A stretch of DNA of 64,000 nt, from assembly GCF_015319355.1 (NCBI RefSeq), contig NZ_JADILU010000009.1:1-64000 (forward strand). Reading direction: 5' to 3'. The notes under the pieces are model-generated. The model saw only the letters and a program-made list of their open reading frames with translations. It was not told the DNA's origin and made no database searches. The DNA is from Psychroserpens luteus. Its GTDB lineage: Bacteria; Bacteroidota; Bacteroidia; Flavobacteriales; Flavobacteriaceae. The position numbers and the translations under genes were made by a program. Of the stretch, positions 1-8,518 are shown in pieces; within the stretch, counting starts at the first letter, position 1; each line of letters opens with the position of its first letter.

Positions 1-8
1 AAAATTTT

Positions 9-98
9 TTAAACTCTAAAATCAATAAATCTTTATAAGAACTTAACCAAACGTCTTGCGATTAGCGGGTGCAAATATACCACCCTTTTTGTTTCTCA
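9..98 (-). promoter_or_regulatory. Stable-RNA-type promoter, copy 1 of a tandem repeat
   Basis: On the minus strand a TATATTTG -7 element (72-79) lies 19 nt from a TTG (99-101). It is followed by GCACCCGCTAATCGC and an AGTTCTTATAAA segment that resembles a boxA antiterminator. The same TATATTTGCACCC start is seen at the tRNA-Lys promoter in this window. The repeat points out of the left edge, so I infer a stable-RNA (rRNA or tRNA) operon just outside. That gene itself is not visible. Confidence 0.6.
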
Positions 99-131
99 CA
101 ACTCTATTTTGATTTTATTTTTAAAAACTTT

Positions 132-221
132 TTAAAGCTTTAAATCAATACCTTTTTATAAGAACTTTGCTAATCGTCTTGCGCTTAGCGGGTGCAAATA
201 TACTACCCTTTTTATTTTCTA
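132..221 (-). promoter_or_regulatory. Stable-RNA-type promoter, copy 2 of a tandem repeat
   Basis: This is a near-identical copy of the 9-98 segment, offset by 123 bp. It has TATATTTG at 195-202 (minus strand), the same GCACCCGCTAAGCGC start region and the same AGTTCTTATAAA box. At the -33 distance no TTG is present, so this copy may be weaker. Two tandem promoters with the same leader are typical of rRNA operons; that assignment is inference. Confidence 0.55.
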
Positions 222-375
222 TCCTAATCTTTTGCAACCTTTTTTTGAATAGATTTTAAAGAGAACCTCTATGCATTACTAATGAATGTGTTAGAAGATG
301 ACAAACTCATAATTTAATTAGAAAGTCTAATTTCTGAGGTAGAATAACAACATCTAAGATTAAGTATGACAACTA

Positions 376-406
376 TTGTTTGTCACTATTTAAGATACTA
401 TCTTTG
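376..406 (+). promoter_or_regulatory. thrS promoter
   Basis: TTG (376-378), 20 nt, then TATCTTTG (399-406) matches the Bacteroidota housekeeping promoter. Transcription should start near 413, leaving a leader of about 20 nt before the ATG at 435. The element lies inside the longer upstream open frame, which rules out a start at 366. Confidence 0.75.
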
Positions 407-434
407 TAGACTTAATTACTTAGGTTACTATATT

Positions 435-2378
435 ATGATAGATATTACTTTGCCTGATGGCACTATTAAAACTTTTGAAGACGGAACAACTCCAATGGGA
501 GTTGCTAAAAGTATAAGTGAGGGATTTGCTAGAAACGTAATTTCAGCAAAATTCAATAAAGAAACTATAGAGACTTCTACTCCTTTATATAGTAGTGGTT
601 CTTTAGTTCTTTATACATGGTCTAATGATGAAGGTAAAAAAGCTTTCTGGCATTCTACATCCCATGTGTTAGCTCAGGCGTTAGAAGAATTATATCCTGG
701 AATCAAATTATCTATTGGACCTGCTATTGAAAACGGATTTTACTATGATGTAGATTTTGGAGATCATACCATTTCAGAAAAAGACTTTAAGTCTATAGAA
801 AACAAAATGCTTGAAATCGCAAGAGGAAAACATGACTTTAAAATGCGAGCTGTCACTAAAGATGAAGCCCTATCATTATATAAGTCTCAAAACAATGAAT
901 ACAAAGTTGAATTAATTGAAAATCTTGAAGATGGTACAATTACATTTTGCGACCATTCTACATTTACTGATTTATGTCGTGGTGGACATATTCCAAATAC
1001 AGGAATAATTAAAGCTATAAAAATCATGTCAGTCGCTGGTGCATATTGGAGAGGTGACGAGAACAACAAGCAACTGACAAGAATTTATGGTATCTCATTT
1101 CCGAAGCAAAAAGAATTAACCGAGTATTTGCATCTATTAGAAGAAGCAAAAAAACGCGACCATAGAAAACTAGGTAAAGAATTAGAATTATTTACATTTT
1201 CACAAAAAGTTGGTCAAGGTCTTCCTCTTTGGCTTCCAAAAGGCGCTGCATTAAGAGAACGTCTTGAAAACTTTTTAAAAGCAGCTCAGAAAAAAGCTGG
1301 TTATGAAATGGTTATTACGCCTCATATTGCACAAAAAGAACTTTATGTAACATCTGGTCATTTTGCAAAATATGGTGAAGATAGTTTTCAACCTATCCAT
1401 ACACCAAATGAAGGTGAAGAATTCTTGTTGAAACCAATGAATTGCCCTCATCACTGTGAGATATATAATGCAAAACCATTTTCATATAAAGAGTTACCAA
1501 AACGGTTTGCTGAGTTTGGTACTGTATATAGATATGAGCAAAGTGGAGAATTACATGGATTAACGCGTGTTAGAGGTTTTACACAAGATGACGCTCATAT
1601 TTTCTGTACGCCGGATCAATTAGATAAAGAATTCAAAGATGTTATTGATTTAGTTCTTTATGTTTTTGGTTCATTAGGCTTTGAGAACTTTAAGGCTCAA
1701 GTCTCTTTAAGGGATCCTGAAAATCCAGACAAATATATAGGTAGTGATGAAAATTGGAAAAAAGCAGAAGATGCTATATTAAGTGCAGCAATTGACAAAG
1801 GTCTGGATTATGTTGTCGAAACTGGAGAAGCTGCTTTTTATGGTCCAAAATTAGACTTCATGGTCAAAGATGCTTTGGGCAGAAACTGGCAACTAGGAAC
1901 AATTCAAGTAGATTACAATCTACCTGAACGTTTTGACCTCACATATAAAGGTAGTGATAATGAACTACATAGACCTGTAATGATACATCGTGCTCCTTTT
2001 GGAAGTATGGAACGTTTTATTGCTATTTTGCTAGAGCATACAGGTGGTAATTTCCCATTATGGTTGATGCCAGAACAAGCAATTATATTATCATTAAGTG
2101 AGAAATATGAAAAATACTCCGAAAAAGTTTTAAGTTTGCTAGAAAATCACGAAATTCGCGCCCTTGTAGATAACAGAAATGAAACTATTGGTAAGAAAAT
2201 CCGTGAAGCGGAAATGAACAAAATACCGTTCATGATTATCATTGGAGAGAATGAAGAGAGTGAAAATATGATTTCTGTAAGGAAACATGGTGGAGAAGAC
2301 TTAGGCATGATTAGTGTAGATGAGTTTTCAGAAATCGTTACAAATGAAGTAAATAAAACATTAAAAACGTTTAAATAA
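435..2378 (+). CDS. thrS: Threonyl-tRNA synthetase
   Basis: Charges tRNA-Thr in the cytoplasm. The 647-residue protein shows the family order. A TGS domain (about 1-62) is followed by the editing domain with HSTSH (H73, H77). The class II core contains zinc-ligand Cys in MNCPHHC, motif 2 ([16 protein letters not shown]) and motif 3 ([11 protein letters not shown]), and a C-terminal anticodon-binding domain follows. The open frame continues 23 codons upstream to 366. The promoter at 376-406 lies inside that extension, and the family N-terminus (MIDITLPDG) begins at 435. It is the first gene of thrS-infC-rpmI-rplT, with infC starting 28 bp after its stop. Confidence 0.97.
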   Translation: MIDITLPDGTIKTFEDGTTPMGVAKSISEGFARNVISAKFNKETIETSTPLYSSGSLVLYTWSNDEGKKAFWHSTSHVLAQALEELYPGIKLSIGPAIENGFYYDVDFGDHTISEKDFKSIENKMLEIARGKHDFKMRAVTKDEALSLYKSQNNEYKVELIENLEDGTITFCDHSTFTDLCRGGHIPNTGIIKAIKIMSVAGAYWRGDENNKQLTRIYGISFPKQKELTEYLHLLEEAKKRDHRKLGKELELFTFSQKVGQGLPLWLPKGAALRERLENFLKAAQKKAGYEMVITPHIAQKELYVTSGHFAKYGEDSFQPIHTPNEGEEFLLKPMNCPHHCEIYNAKPFSYKELPKRFAEFGTVYRYEQSGELHGLTRVRGFTQDDAHIFCTPDQLDKEFKDVIDLVLYVFGSLGFENFKAQVSLRDPENPDKYIGSDENWKKAEDAILSAAIDKGLDYVVETGEAAFYGPKLDFMVKDALGRNWQLGTIQVDYNLPERFDLTYKGSDNELHRPVMIHRAPFGSMERFIAILLEHTGGNFPLWLMPEQAIILSLSEKYEKYSEKVLSLLENHEIRALVDNRNETIGKKIREAEMNKIPFMIIIGENEESENMISVRKHGGEDLGMISVDEFSEIVTNEVNKTLKTFK

Positions 2379-2406
2379 AAATTAGTTTAACTTAAATATA
2401 TAAGCC

Positions 2407-2958
2407 ATAGCAATACGTAGAAGACACAACTCTAAGAGAGTAGTAAAAGAAGATCAACACAAAATCAACTCTAAAATTAGAGCCGAAAAGATAAGACTTG
2501 TAGGTGATAATATAGAGGTAGGAATTTATGCAACTAAAGACGCACTAGCCATTGCAGACGAGCAAGGGTTTGATCTTGTTGAAATTTCACCAAAAGCTGA
2601 TCCTCCTGTATGCAAGGTTATGGACTATAAGAAGTTTCTTTATGAACAAAAGAAACGTGATAAAGCTCTAAAATCTAAAGCAACAAAGGTAACAATCAAA
2701 GAAATTCGTTTTGGTCCTCAAACAGATGACCATGATTACGAGTTTAAAAAGAAACATGCTGAGAAGTTTTTAAAAGACGGAGCAAAATTGAAAGCATTTG
2801 TGTTTTTCAAAGGACGATCAATCATATTTAAAGAACAAGGTCAAATCTTATTATTAAGATTAGCTCAAGATCTAGAAGAATTAGGTAAGGTTGAACAGAT
2901 GCCTCGATTAGAGGGTAAGCGTATGACAATGTTCATCGCACCAAAAAAAGTAAAATAA
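2407..2958 (+). CDS. infC: Translation initiation factor IF-3, apparent AUA start
   Basis: IF-3 binds the 30S subunit and checks start-codon selection. From 2407 the frame reads [20 protein letters not shown] and then the IF3 N-domain ([31 protein letters not shown]), the linker and the C-domain, about 183 residues, a normal IF-3 length. The first in-frame ATG is only at 2620 and would delete the whole N-domain. No NTG codon occurs in frame between the stop at 2401-2403 and 2620. The only codon matching the family start (MAIRRR) is ATA at 2407-2409. Rare start codons on infC are known to support IF-3 autoregulation in enterobacteria (AUU); AUA here is inferred from the sequence. Confidence 0.9.
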   Translation: MAIRRRHNSKRVVKEDQHKINSKIRAEKIRLVGDNIEVGIYATKDALAIADEQGFDLVEISPKADPPVCKVMDYKKFLYEQKKRDKALKSKATKVTIKEIRFGPQTDDHDYEFKKKHAEKFLKDGAKLKAFVFFKGRSIIFKEQGQILLLRLAQDLEELGKVEQMPRLEGKRMTMFIAPKKVK

Positions 2959-2959
2959 A

Positions 2960-2981
2960 CTGAACCGACGCTTCGGAACAG
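2960..2981 (+). other. Hairpin after infC
   Basis: CTG-AA-CCGA, loop CGCT, TCGG-AA-CAG forms a short hairpin with a symmetrical AA/AA internal loop, followed by TTTTG. It lies between infC and rpmI. It may be a weak attenuator or processing site; no long U-run follows. The right arm contains one copy of the recurrent CTTCGGAA motif (2971-2978). Confidence 0.4.
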
Positions 2982-3023
2982 TTTTGAAGATAATAAGCGA
3001 ATCGTAAATAAAATAGGAAAACA

Positions 3024-3221
3024 ATGCCTAAAATGAAAACAAAATCTAGTGCTAAAAAGCGTTTTAAGCTTACAGGTACTGGTAAAATTAAAAGAAAGCA
3101 CGCCTTTAAGAGTCACATCTTAACAAAGAAGTCTAAAAAGCGTAAGCTTAAATTAACTCATGATGGTTTAGTACATAAAGCAGATGAGAACAATATTAAA
3201 GTAATGTTACGTTTAAAGTAA
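3024..3221 (+). CDS. rpmI: 50S ribosomal protein L35
   Basis: A very basic 65-residue protein beginning [20 protein letters not shown], the classic L35 N-terminus, ending in a VMLRLK tail. It is a structural component of the large ribosomal subunit. It sits 65 bp after infC and about 100 bp before rplT, the widespread infC-rpmI-rplT order, so co-transcription from the thrS promoter is likely. The length is normal and nothing is odd. Confidence 0.97.
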   Translation: MPKMKTKSSAKKRFKLTGTGKIKRKHAFKSHILTKKSKKRKLKLTHDGLVHKADENNIKVMLRLK

Positions 3222-3250
3222 CATTGTTTTAATCGGTTAAAACAAATTTA

Positions 3251-3306
3251 TAAACCCTGGAGTTAGGCAAAAATATTTAGCAAGTGTCGTAAAGACCGCC
3301 TACTAC
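3251..3306 (+). promoter_or_regulatory. Candidate structured RNA between rpmI and rplT
   Basis: TAGGC (3264-3268) can pair with GCCTA (3298-3302). Inside that, GTC (3286-3288), loop GTAAA, GAC (3294-3296) forms a second small hairpin. The segment is compact and rich in G and C compared with the A/T-rich flanks, and sits just before rplT. L20 is a known autoregulator that binds mRNA structures in other bacteria. A role as an L20 target is inference from position and fold only. Confidence 0.35.
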
Positions 3307-3323
3307 AAAAAACAATTAAAAAA

Positions 3324-3668
3324 ATGCCAAGATCAGTAAATTCAGTAGCAAAGAGAGCCAGAAGAAAAAAGGTTCTTAAGCAAGCAAAAGGTTACTTTGG
3401 AAGACGTAAAAACGTTTGGACAGTAGCAAAAAATGCGGTTGACAAAGCGATGCAATATTCGTATAGAGACCGTAGAGTAAAAAAGAGAAATTTCCGTTCA
3501 TTATGGATCATGCGTATTAACGCAGGAGCTAGACAGCATGGAATGAGCTATTCAAGATTTATGGGAAAACTTAAAGCTAATAACATCGAATTGAACCGTA
3601 AAGTTCTTGCAGATTTAGCGATGAATAATCCTGTAGCTTTTGAAGCAATAGTAAACAAAGTAAAGTAA
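3324..3668 (+). CDS. rplT: 50S ribosomal protein L20
   Basis: A 114-residue basic protein with the L20 signature: [19 protein letters not shown], then [19 protein letters not shown] and the conserved [19 protein letters not shown] region. It binds 23S rRNA early in assembly of the large subunit. It is the last gene of the thrS-infC-rpmI-rplT operon and is followed by a strong terminator. In Proteobacteria and Firmicutes L20 represses its own operon; the structured segment just upstream would be the place to look here. Confidence 0.97.
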   Translation: MPRSVNSVAKRARRKKVLKQAKGYFGRRKNVWTVAKNAVDKAMQYSYRDRRVKKRNFRSLWIMRINAGARQHGMSYSRFMGKLKANNIELNRKVLADLAMNNPVAFEAIVNKVK

Positions 3669-3703
3669 GGCGTTTGCCTAAACAATAACAACAATTCGCT
3701 TAT

Positions 3704-3736
3704 AAAAACCGATTCAGAAATGAATCGGTTTTTTTT
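3704..3736 (+). terminator. Terminator of the thrS-rplT operon
   Basis: CCGATTC (3709-3715), loop AGAAAT, GAATCGG (3722-3728), flanked by an A-run and a run of eight T. The same hairpin, base for base, recurs at 7111-7139 after the next gene. Confidence 0.85.
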
Positions 3737-3834
3737 ATGCCTTAACTTTTCCTATTAAGATCTGCTCGCTAAAAGTAGATTAGATAACTATTTCATTTTT
3801 TTAAGTAACTTACAGTTTAAATAAAACTAATCAA

Positions 3835-6800
3835 ATGAAACGCATTCAACTCATCACACTCCTCCTCCTCCTTCTTTCTGTAAATAGTTTTAGTCAAGAC
3901 GATGAAAAAGACAAAGAAAAGAAAAAGCCTTGGGATGTTTCAAACCCTGAAGGTAATTGGGATTTTAAAGAATTAAAACTATCTACTGATGAAGGTACAT
4001 GGATGAATCTTGATTTAAGTCCAGACGGTAAATCTATCGTTTTTGATTTATTAGGAGATATTTACAAACTAGATACTAATGGTGGAAAGGCAACGATTTT
4101 AAGAGAAGGACTTCCTTTTGAAATTCAGCCACGTTTTAGTCCAGATGGACAATATATTTCTTTTACTAGTGATGCTGGTGGAGGAGATAATATTTGGATT
4201 ATGAATAGTGATGGCTCTAATGCAAAACAGGTCACTAAAGAAAAATTTAGATTATTAAATAATGCTATCTGGACACCAGATGGAAATTACCTAATTGCCA
4301 GAAAACATTTCACTTCTGGTCGCTCACTTGGTGCTGGTGAGATGTGGATGTATCATAAAACAGGGGGAAGCGGTATTCAATTAACTAAAAAGAAAAATGA
4401 TCAACAAGACGTCAATGAGCCAACATTGTCTCCAAATGGCAAATATCTTTATTATAGCGAAAGTGTATATCCAGGCGGTTTCTTTCAATATAATAAAGAT
4501 CCAAACAGTCAAATCTATGTGATTAATCGTTATGACATGGAAACCGGTAAAATTAACAGAATCACAGGTGGTCCAGGAGGAGCTGCTCGTCCACAAATTT
4601 CAAGAGATGGTAAAAAAATTGCTTTTATAAAAAGAGTTCGAACCAAATCTGTTTTATATATTCATGACTTAGAAACTGGTGAAGAGTGGCCAATTTATGA
4701 TCAACTTAATAAAGATCAACAAGAGGCATGGGCAATTTTTGGTGTTTACACCAATTTCAATTGGATGCCAAATAACGAAGACATTGTAATTTGGTCTGGA
4801 GGAAAAATAAACAAGATTAATAGCAAGACACTTAAGGTTTCTGATATTCCATTTCAAGTTGATGCTACAATCAAAATTGCAAAAGCCATTGAATTTGATA
4901 CTCCTGTAGCTCCAGAAACTTTTGATGCTAAAGTGATTCGTCATGCTGTGACTTCTCCTAATGGAAAGTCAATTGTATTTAATGCTTTGGGATATTTATA
5001 TACTCAGAAATTACCCAATGGAAAAGCTAAACGTTTAACTACTGGAACCGATTTTGAATTTGAACCTGCCTTCTCTCCTGACGGAAATATAATAACTTAT
5101 GTGACTTGGAATGATGAAAATTTAGGAGCAATATATTCAGTATCTACAAATGGTGGAACTCCAATAAAATTATCTTCGGAAAAAGGTATCTATAGAAATC
5201 TGTCGTATGCACATAATGGAAAACATATTGTGTACAGAAAAGAAGGTGGAAACAATGAACAAGGAAGAACTTTTACCAAGAAAACTGGTTTATATCTTAT
5301 GAATGCTGATGGATCTGATCCTAAACGTGTTTCAAAAGAAGGTGATTATGCTATGTTTAATACTGATGATACAAGAATTATTTATCAAAAAGGTGGTCAG
5401 TTTTTTGGAGCATTGACTAAAGAATTAAAAAGTGTAGACCTTAATGGTTTTGACGAACGTACCCTTGTAAAATCTAAACATGGAAATATTCTAGTTCCTA
5501 GTCCTGACGGAAATTGGATAGCTTTCGTTCATTTACATAAAGTATATATAGCTCCAATGCCTAAAGTTGGAACAACTTTGGATTTGACAGACAAATCTAA
5601 ATTTGTCCCAATTACGCAACTTTCAAAAGATGCAGGTATTAATTTGCATTGGTCAAAAGATAGTAAGACTATACATTGGACTTTAGGCAATATGTATTAT
5701 TCATCTAAAGTTTCCGAAGATATAAAACTTGTAGAAATAGGTACGAAGATCAATTTAGAAGTAAAAACCGATAAACCTAAAGGGAGAATTGCTTTAAAAG
5801 GTGCTCGAATTATTACAATGGAAGGCGATGAAGTCATTGAAAATGGAACGATTATTATCAATAATAATAGAATTGAAGCTATAGGAAAAGCTTTAGAAAT
5901 CTCAATTCCTAAAGATGCCATGGTATATGACGTTACTGGAAAAACAATTATGCCTGGAATGGTTGATGCACATGCGCATATTGGAGGGTTTCGTTCTGGA
6001 TTAACAACTCAAAAACATTGGCAATTTTATGCTAATCTCGCTTATGGTGTAACAACTTCTCATGATCCTTCGGCAAACTCTGAAACAGTTTTTGCTCTTT
6101 CAGAATTACAAAAAAATGGAACACTCGTTGGTCCTCGCCTCTACTCTACTGGGTTTATTTTATATGGAGCAGACGGTGATTTTAAAGCGGTCATTAATAA
6201 TCTAGAAGATGCTCGATCCTCTATTAGAAGAACAAAAGCATTTGGTGCATTATCGGTAAAAAGTTATAATCAACCAAGACGTGAACAAAGACAACAGGTT
6301 TTACAAGCAGCTCGAGAAGAAGGAATCTTCGTCGTTCCTGAAGGTGGATCTACATTTTATCATAACATCACTATGGTGATGGATGGGCATACTGGTGTAG
6401 AACACAATATTCCTGTGGCTCCAGTTTATAAGGATGTACTCGAACTTTGGGGACAAAGTAATGTAGGTTATACGCCTACGCTTATTGTAAATTATGGCGG
6501 AATGAATGGCGAAATGTACTGGTACCAAAATACAAACGTTTGGGAAAATGAAAAGCTTTTGAAATATACTCCTAGAGCTATTATTGATTCTCGCTCAAGA
6601 CATCGCATTATGATACCTGATGAAGAATATGAAAATGGACATATATTGGTTTCTAAAACTGTTAAAGCATTAAGTGATGCTGGTGTTAAAGTAAATCTTG
6701 GTGCCCATGGACAACTACAAGGTCTTGGCGCTCATTGGGAATTATGGATGTTACAACAAGGTGGCATGTCAAATCATGAAGCACTTAAAGCTGCGACTAT

Positions 6801-7104
6801 TAATAGTGCTAATTATATTGGTGCTGGTAATGATATTGGTTCTCTTAAAACAGGTAAACTGGCAGATTTAATTGTCATGGATGACAATCCTTTAGAAGAC
6901 ATTAGAAATTCTGAAAGCATTATTTATACCATGATTAATGGTCGTATGTATGATACTGAAACGATGAATGAAATTGGTAATGAACCCAAAGAACGAACAC
7001 AGTTCTATTGGGAAAATTCTAAATACAATCAAGCATTCCCTTGGCATGAAGAAACACAAAGTTTCACTAGAGGTGCTTGTGGTTGCCATGTAGGTGCTCA
7101 TTAA
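3835..7104 (+). CDS. Secreted beta-propeller amidohydrolase
   Basis: A 1089-residue exported enzyme of the amidohydrolase superfamily fused to a TolB/PD40 propeller. The signal peptide is MKRIQLITLLLLLLSVNSFS. Residues of about 40-640 carry repeated PDG-type blades (LSPDGKSIVF, FSPDGQYISF, SPNGKSIVF). The catalytic domain starts near 650, with the metal-binding HxH in MVDAHAHIGG (about 710) and an imidazolonepropionase-like end (GSLKTGKLADLIVMDDNP). The protein ends in a Cys-containing GACGCHVGAH tail. The substrate is unknown; cyclic amides or dipeptides hydrolysed in the periplasm are typical of the fold. It is a monocistronic gene bracketed by identical terminators and converging with a cyclase gene. 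Confidence 0.85.
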   Translation: MKRIQLITLLLLLLSVNSFSQDDEKDKEKKKPWDVSNPEGNWDFKELKLSTDEGTWMNLDLSPDGKSIVFDLLGDIYKLDTNGGKATILREGLPFEIQPRFSPDGQYISFTSDAGGGDNIWIMNSDGSNAKQVTKEKFRLLNNAIWTPDGNYLIARKHFTSGRSLGAGEMWMYHKTGGSGIQLTKKKNDQQDVNEPTLSPNGKYLYYSESVYPGGFFQYNKDPNSQIYVINRYDMETGKINRITGGPGGAARPQISRDGKKIAFIKRVRTKSVLYIHDLETGEEWPIYDQLNKDQQEAWAIFGVYTNFNWMPNNEDIVIWSGGKINKINSKTLKVSDIPFQVDATIKIAKAIEFDTPVAPETFDAKVIRHAVTSPNGKSIVFNALGYLYTQKLPNGKAKRLTTGTDFEFEPAFSPDGNIITYVTWNDENLGAIYSVSTNGGTPIKLSSEKGIYRNLSYAHNGKHIVYRKEGGNNEQGRTFTKKTGLYLMNADGSDPKRVSKEGDYAMFNTDDTRIIYQKGGQFFGALTKELKSVDLNGFDERTLVKSKHGNILVPSPDGNWIAFVHLHKVYIAPMPKVGTTLDLTDKSKFVPITQLSKDAGINLHWSKDSKTIHWTLGNMYYSSKVSEDIKLVEIGTKINLEVKTDKPKGRIALKGARIITMEGDEVIENGTIIINNNRIEAIGKALEISIPKDAMVYDVTGKTIMPGMVDAHAHIGGFRSGLTTQKHWQFYANLAYGVTTSHDPSANSETVFALSELQKNGTLVGPRLYSTGFILYGADGDFKAVINNLEDARSSIRRTKAFGALSVKSYNQPRREQRQQVLQAAREEGIFVVPEGGSTFYHNITMVMDGHTGVEHNIPVAPVYKDVLELWGQSNVGYTPTLIVNYGGMNGEMYWYQNTNVWENEKLLKYTPRAIIDSRSRHRIMIPDEEYENGHILVSKTVKALSDAGVKVNLGAHGQLQGLGAHWELWMLQQGGMSNHEALKAATINSANYIGAGNDIGSLKTGKLADLIVMDDNPLEDIRNSESIIYTMINGRMYDTETMNEIGNEPKERTQFYWENSKYNQAFPWHEETQSFTRGACGCHVGAH

Positions 7105-7107
7105 AAC

Positions 7108-7140
7108 AAAAAACCGATTCAGAAATGAATCGGTTTTTTG
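7108..7140. terminator. Bidirectional terminator, copy of the 3704 terminator
   Basis: AAACCGATTC, AGAAAT, GAATCGGTTTTTT: the stem and loop are identical to 3709-3728. With A-runs and T-runs on the two sides it can serve the amidohydrolase gene on the plus strand and the cyclase gene that ends at 7141 on the minus strand. Confidence 0.8.
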
Positions 7141-8217
7141 TTATTTTTCATTGATGGCTATAATATTTAATTTGTCTTGCTTGCCTTTGAGCAAAATATC
7201 ACCAATACTTTTTGAAATATATTTAGGCTTTAATTGCATTTGGTCTAGAAGCTCATCAGATATTAATAAAGCCTCATCATATTTGTTACATTCGTCTTGT
7301 ATTCTTGCTGTTGTATTAATAACGTCTCCATGAAATGCTAATTCTTTTTTAATTGTACCTACTTGAGTAATAATTAATTCACCACCATGCACACCTGCTT
7401 TAAAAAAGGGTTCGAGATTATAGTTTTTAATGTAATATTTAGAGCGCCTTTTTAGTTGGTTTGCAAATGCAAAGTACAATCCTATACAGTTATTACTTTT
7501 TAATCCCTTTTTTAATTTCCATGAAATGACCGCTTCATCACCAACATATTGATATATTTCACCATCAAATCGAGTTACAATTTTATTTAAATCGAAGAAA
7601 CAATCCTGTAATAATTTGCTGTATTTATTATGACCAAGCTCTTCTGCAATTGTGGTAGATGATTTTAAATCAATAAACATGAAAATACGGTCTTCTTCTG
7701 TTGGATTTCTATATTTACCTATAAGCATATTAAACAATACACCTTTACCAAATTTCTCTAAGGCCAATTTCAGAAATAAAAAAATAAAAGATGCTAAGAA
7801 GAAATATGATGTTGCTAACCAAAAAAGTGCACTATTTTTCCACCAACCTCGTTCATTTTGCAAATCAACATCCATCTCATTTTCTATTAGAGTAATAATA
7901 AATGTTAACGAAAATATTAAAACAAGGATGTATAATACTGTTTTTAATAGTATTGACAATCCTAAATAGATGTTATTCGTAATGAGTTTTTCAAATATGA
8001 ATTCAATGATTGCATAAAGAACTCCTACTAAAATACCAAGGATAATACCAAAGTGAATCCACTCTGTGATTGGTACATCATTTTTTGGGTTTATATAAGT
8101 AAGCCCTTGTTCTTCTCCATGCGCTATAAAACGAATAAGTATAAAAACAGAAAAAGCTATCACCCAAAAGATAATAGCGAAAAATAGTTGTTTTGTAAAC
8201 TGTTTGAGATTATACAT
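7141..8217 (-). CDS. Membrane-anchored class III adenylate/guanylate cyclase
   Basis: A 358-residue protein with about four N-terminal membrane segments in the first 160 residues, then a cytoplasmic class III nucleotide cyclase domain (about 185-350). Visible catalytic features are the first metal-binding Asp in FIDLKSSTTIAEELG, the second in QYVGDEAVISW, and the Asn/Arg pair in GDVINTTARIQ. It should make cAMP or cGMP; which one cannot be read safely. It runs alone, tail to tail with the amidohydrolase gene. A Crp/Fnr regulator is encoded at 32285, but I see no direct link between the two. Confidence 0.85.
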   Translation of the reverse strand: MYNLKQFTKQLFFAIIFWVIAFSVFILIRFIAHGEEQGLTYINPKNDVPITEWIHFGIILGILVGVLYAIIEFIFEKLITNNIYLGLSILLKTVLYILVLIFSLTFIITLIENEMDVDLQNERGWWKNSALFWLATSYFFLASFIFLFLKLALEKFGKGVLFNMLIGKYRNPTEEDRIFMFIDLKSSTTIAEELGHNKYSKLLQDCFFDLNKIVTRFDGEIYQYVGDEAVISWKLKKGLKSNNCIGLYFAFANQLKRRSKYYIKNYNLEPFFKAGVHGGELIITQVGTIKKELAFHGDVINTTARIQDECNKYDEALLISDELLDQMQLKPKYISKSIGDILLKGKQDKLNIIAINEK

Positions 8218-8518
8218 TATGTATTTTACTTAATATTTCATCTATAACAAATTTAAATTCTCTCCAATTAATGGTTCATCTCCATCATTATCCCAACTTT
8301 CAATTAACATTGATGCGACTTAACCTTTAATGAAAACGCTAATTTCTGCTTATTATAAGAGTTTAACAATCTCACCTTTTGACAATTTATCACCACTAGC
8401 CTTATCTAAAAATGCCAATGCTTCTTTCTGGAGAATTGAAATGATTAGTAATGACAATTTGAATTTTCTTGAGTAATTTCTTTTTTGAATCCAAATATAC
8501 ATTTAAAAACAAATTGAA
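8218..8518 (-). pseudogene. Gap with fragments of decayed minus-strand reading frames
   Basis: No intact gene. On the minus strand two short frames look protein-like. One ends at 8353 with ALAFLDKASGDKLSKGEIVK. Another encodes MLIESWDNDGDEPLIGENL. A TATATTTG-type -7 element lies just upstream near 8500. I read this as the eroded remains of a small gene, but no family could be recognised, so it may simply be noncoding. Confidence 0.3.

Noticed and set aside
366-434. N-terminal extension of thrS
   Set aside because: The extension overlaps a good promoter (376-406) and is not part of the family; translation starts at 435.
2620-2958. Short 112-residue IF-3 starting at the first ATG
   Set aside because: It lacks the whole N-domain, whose codons are intact upstream; the real start is a non-NTG codon at 2407.
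4381-6528. Several minus-strand frames opposite the amidohydrolase gene
   Set aside because: They are shadows of a long real gene, with no motifs and poor composition.
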